Below, in pieces: positions 63,047 through 64,000 of a stretch of 64,000 nucleotides of DNA. Under the pieces are notes generated by a model. The model was not told the DNA's origin, did no database searches, and worked only from the letters and a program-made list of their open reading frames with translations. Origin of the DNA: Aquibacillus rhizosphaerae. Its GTDB lineage: Bacteria; Bacillota; Bacilli; Bacillales; Amphibacillaceae. The position numbers were made by a program, and so were the translations under genes. The DNA is taken from assembly GCF_030282825.1 (NCBI RefSeq), contig NZ_JASTZU010000025.1, positions 1 through 64,000 on the forward strand, written 5' to 3'. Each line of letters starts with the position of its first letter. Positions within the stretch are counted from its first letter, which is position 1.

Positions 63047-63655
63047 ATGAAAAAGTTAAGAGAACAACTAAGCACAATGGATAGTTTTAAAGAGAAAGTA
63101 GATTATATTTGGGAATATTATAAATTGCATATTATCGGATCAATAGTCGCACTTGTTCTTGTTATATCATTAATAAGTACGACTTTGAATAGTGAAGAAC
63201 GGTTTAATATTTCTGTAGTGGGAGAAAATCTAATAGAACAAGAGCAATTTACAACGGATATGAATAGTGAGTTTCCAGAATTTAACGTTAATGTGGATTA
63301 TATGAATCTTTCAGAACCTGGAATTAATGGTCTTGGCTTTGCAGAAAGTCAAAAGTTCATGGCTCATTTTGCTGCAGGAGAAATTGACGTTATTGTGTTA
63401 GAAAAAGAATCCTTTAATGATCTGATAAATGAGGAGGCATTTGCACCGTTAACTGAATATGTGGCGCCATCTAGTCTAGATGGAGAGAAACATGCCGTTT
63501 ACACCGATGAAGCGGATGTTGTATATGGTCTAAGTACTTCTAATATTCCAATTTTTAATAAGTATGAACATTTAAAGGATAAAATTTTAGCTATACCGAG
63601 AAAAGCTAATAACAAGGAAACAATTAAAGGATTTGTGGATGCAATATCCGAATAA
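63047..63655 (+). CDS. Membrane-anchored protein with a small extracytoplasmic domain
   Basis: I do not recognise a named family. The 202-aa chain has a basic N-terminus, a stretch that reads FKEKVDYIWEYYKLH, one membrane helix at about residues 33-52 (IIGSIVALVLVISLIST) and an outside domain of about 150 residues with short solute-binding-protein-like segments (GEIDVIVLEKESFNDL). The ATG at 63047 has GAGGTGA 6 nt upstream. Such proteins often accompany YesL-type genes, here divergent. A shared XylR-type site suggests joint control. Confidence 0.7.
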   Translation: MKKLREQLSTMDSFKEKVDYIWEYYKLHIIGSIVALVLVISLISTTLNSEERFNISVVGENLIEQEQFTTDMNSEFPEFNVNVDYMNLSEPGINGLGFAESQKFMAHFAAGEIDVIVLEKESFNDLINEEAFAPLTEYVAPSSLDGEKHAVYTDEADVVYGLSTSNIPIFNKYEHLKDKILAIPRKANNKETIKGFVDAISE

Positions 63656-63677
63656 ATTACAAAATGGAGGGTGAAAA

Positions 63678-64000
63678 ATGTTTAAATTGGGGTTATGTTC
63701 GGTAACTTTTAGAAATCACTCCGTTGATCAAGTTATTGATTTAGCAAAAAAAGCAAGTCTACAAGGAATTGAATGGGGAGCTGACATTCATGTTCCACCT
63801 GGTTCATTACAACATGCAAAAGAAGTGAAAAATAAAACAACCAATGCAAAGTTAGAAGTCGTTTCTTATGGTTCTTATTACCGAGTAGGTGATGAGAATG
63901 AATATAGTTTTAAAGAAATATTAGAAACGGCGTTAGAACTTAGCGCTCCAGCTATACGTGTATGGGCTGGAACATTAGGTTCACAAGAGGCTACGAACGT
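63678..64000 (+). CDS. Sugar phosphate isomerase/epimerase, N-terminal part, cut by the window edge
   Basis: Starts MFKLGLCSVTFRNHSVDQVI with GGAGGGTG before the ATG and continues open to the last base (107 codons). QGIEWGADIHVPPGS, LEVVSYGSYYRVG and APAIRVWAGTLGS are typical of xylose-isomerase-like TIM barrels. It follows the membrane protein by 22 bp and is probably in its operon. The substrate is unknown. Confidence 0.82.
   Translation, partial: MFKLGLCSVTFRNHSVDQVIDLAKKASLQGIEWGADIHVPPGSLQHAKEVKNKTTNAKLEVVSYGSYYRVGDENEYSFKEILETALELSAPAIRVWAGTLGSQEATN

Noticed and set aside
1-64000. CRISPR arrays, tRNA or rRNA genes, phage genes and intact transposases
   Set aside because: No regularly spaced direct repeats, no cloverleaf or ribosomal sequence, and no transposase, integrase or phage structural motif was seen; the dispersed repeats are irregularly placed elements.

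Overview
The window looks like a chromosomal segment of a low-GC Gram-positive bacterium, most likely a Bacillaceae member from a soil or halotolerant lineage. The evidence is AT-rich sequence, strong AGGAGG-type ribosome binding sites, CcpA-type cre boxes, rho-independent terminators, YesL/YesM/YesN/YesS-type genes, Geobacillus-like xylan genes and Bacillaceae-style interspersed repeats. The genus is a guess. Almost everything recognisable serves breakdown of plant cell wall polysaccharide, pectin on the left and centre and xylan on the right. I saw no rRNA, tRNA, CRISPR array, prophage or intact insertion sequence.

Layout. 1-17 kb: mixed accessory genes. These are a Gfo/Idh/MocA oxidoreductase divergent from an AraC regulator, then an operon of Gfo/Idh/MocA, DUF993 aldolase-like and TIM-barrel isomerase, small hypotheticals, an aldo/keto reductase, two VOC proteins, a decayed oxidoreductase, a uronate-dehydrogenase-like epimerase and an alpha/beta hydrolase. 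14-36 kb: a pectin island. It holds a YesS-type membrane AraC regulator, a YesL-type protein, an LplABC-type importer, pectin methylesterase, KdgF, two GH28, two GH43, GH105, CE12 acetylesterase, KDPG aldolase and KDG kinase. None of the depolymerases or esterases has a signal peptide, so oligomers are probably imported and then dismantled in the cytoplasm.

36-48 kb: a uronate and sugar-acid part. It contains a TIM-barrel isomerase, a LarA-superfamily (nickel-pincer racemase/epimerase) protein, a fructuronate-reductase-like SDR, LarE, a BCCT transporter, a LacI-type regulator, and tagaturonate epimerase (UxaE) with uronate isomerase (UxaC). 48-62 kb: guanine deaminase, then xylR/xylA/xylB, a YesM/YesN two-component system, an ABC sugar importer and a GH52 beta-xylosidase. 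62-64 kb: a YesL-like protein divergent from a small membrane protein and a TIM-barrel isomerase that runs off the window.

How it fits together: galacturonate goes through UxaC and UxaE to fructuronate, and unsaturated uronates go through GH105 and KdgF toward KDG, which KdgK and KdgA split. UxuA, KduI and KduD are not recognised here. The most interesting proposal is that the LarA-like protein, matured with LarE, epimerises a hexonate (for example mannonate/gluconate) made by the neighbouring SDR. Control signals visible in the DNA are cre boxes, a 14-16 bp AACAACGTTGTT palindrome, a XylR-type operator at two loci and a third TTTGTCnnACAAATAAA-like motif at three loci.

Three interspersed repeat families occur: A, compound GC-richer palindromic elements; B, about 150-200 bp, including the GGCGCC...CTTTTGTTC motif; and C, a 73-bp MITE-like element with 13-bp terminal inverted repeats. 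They sit between genes, within the pectin gene run, and in one case form the end of a reading frame.
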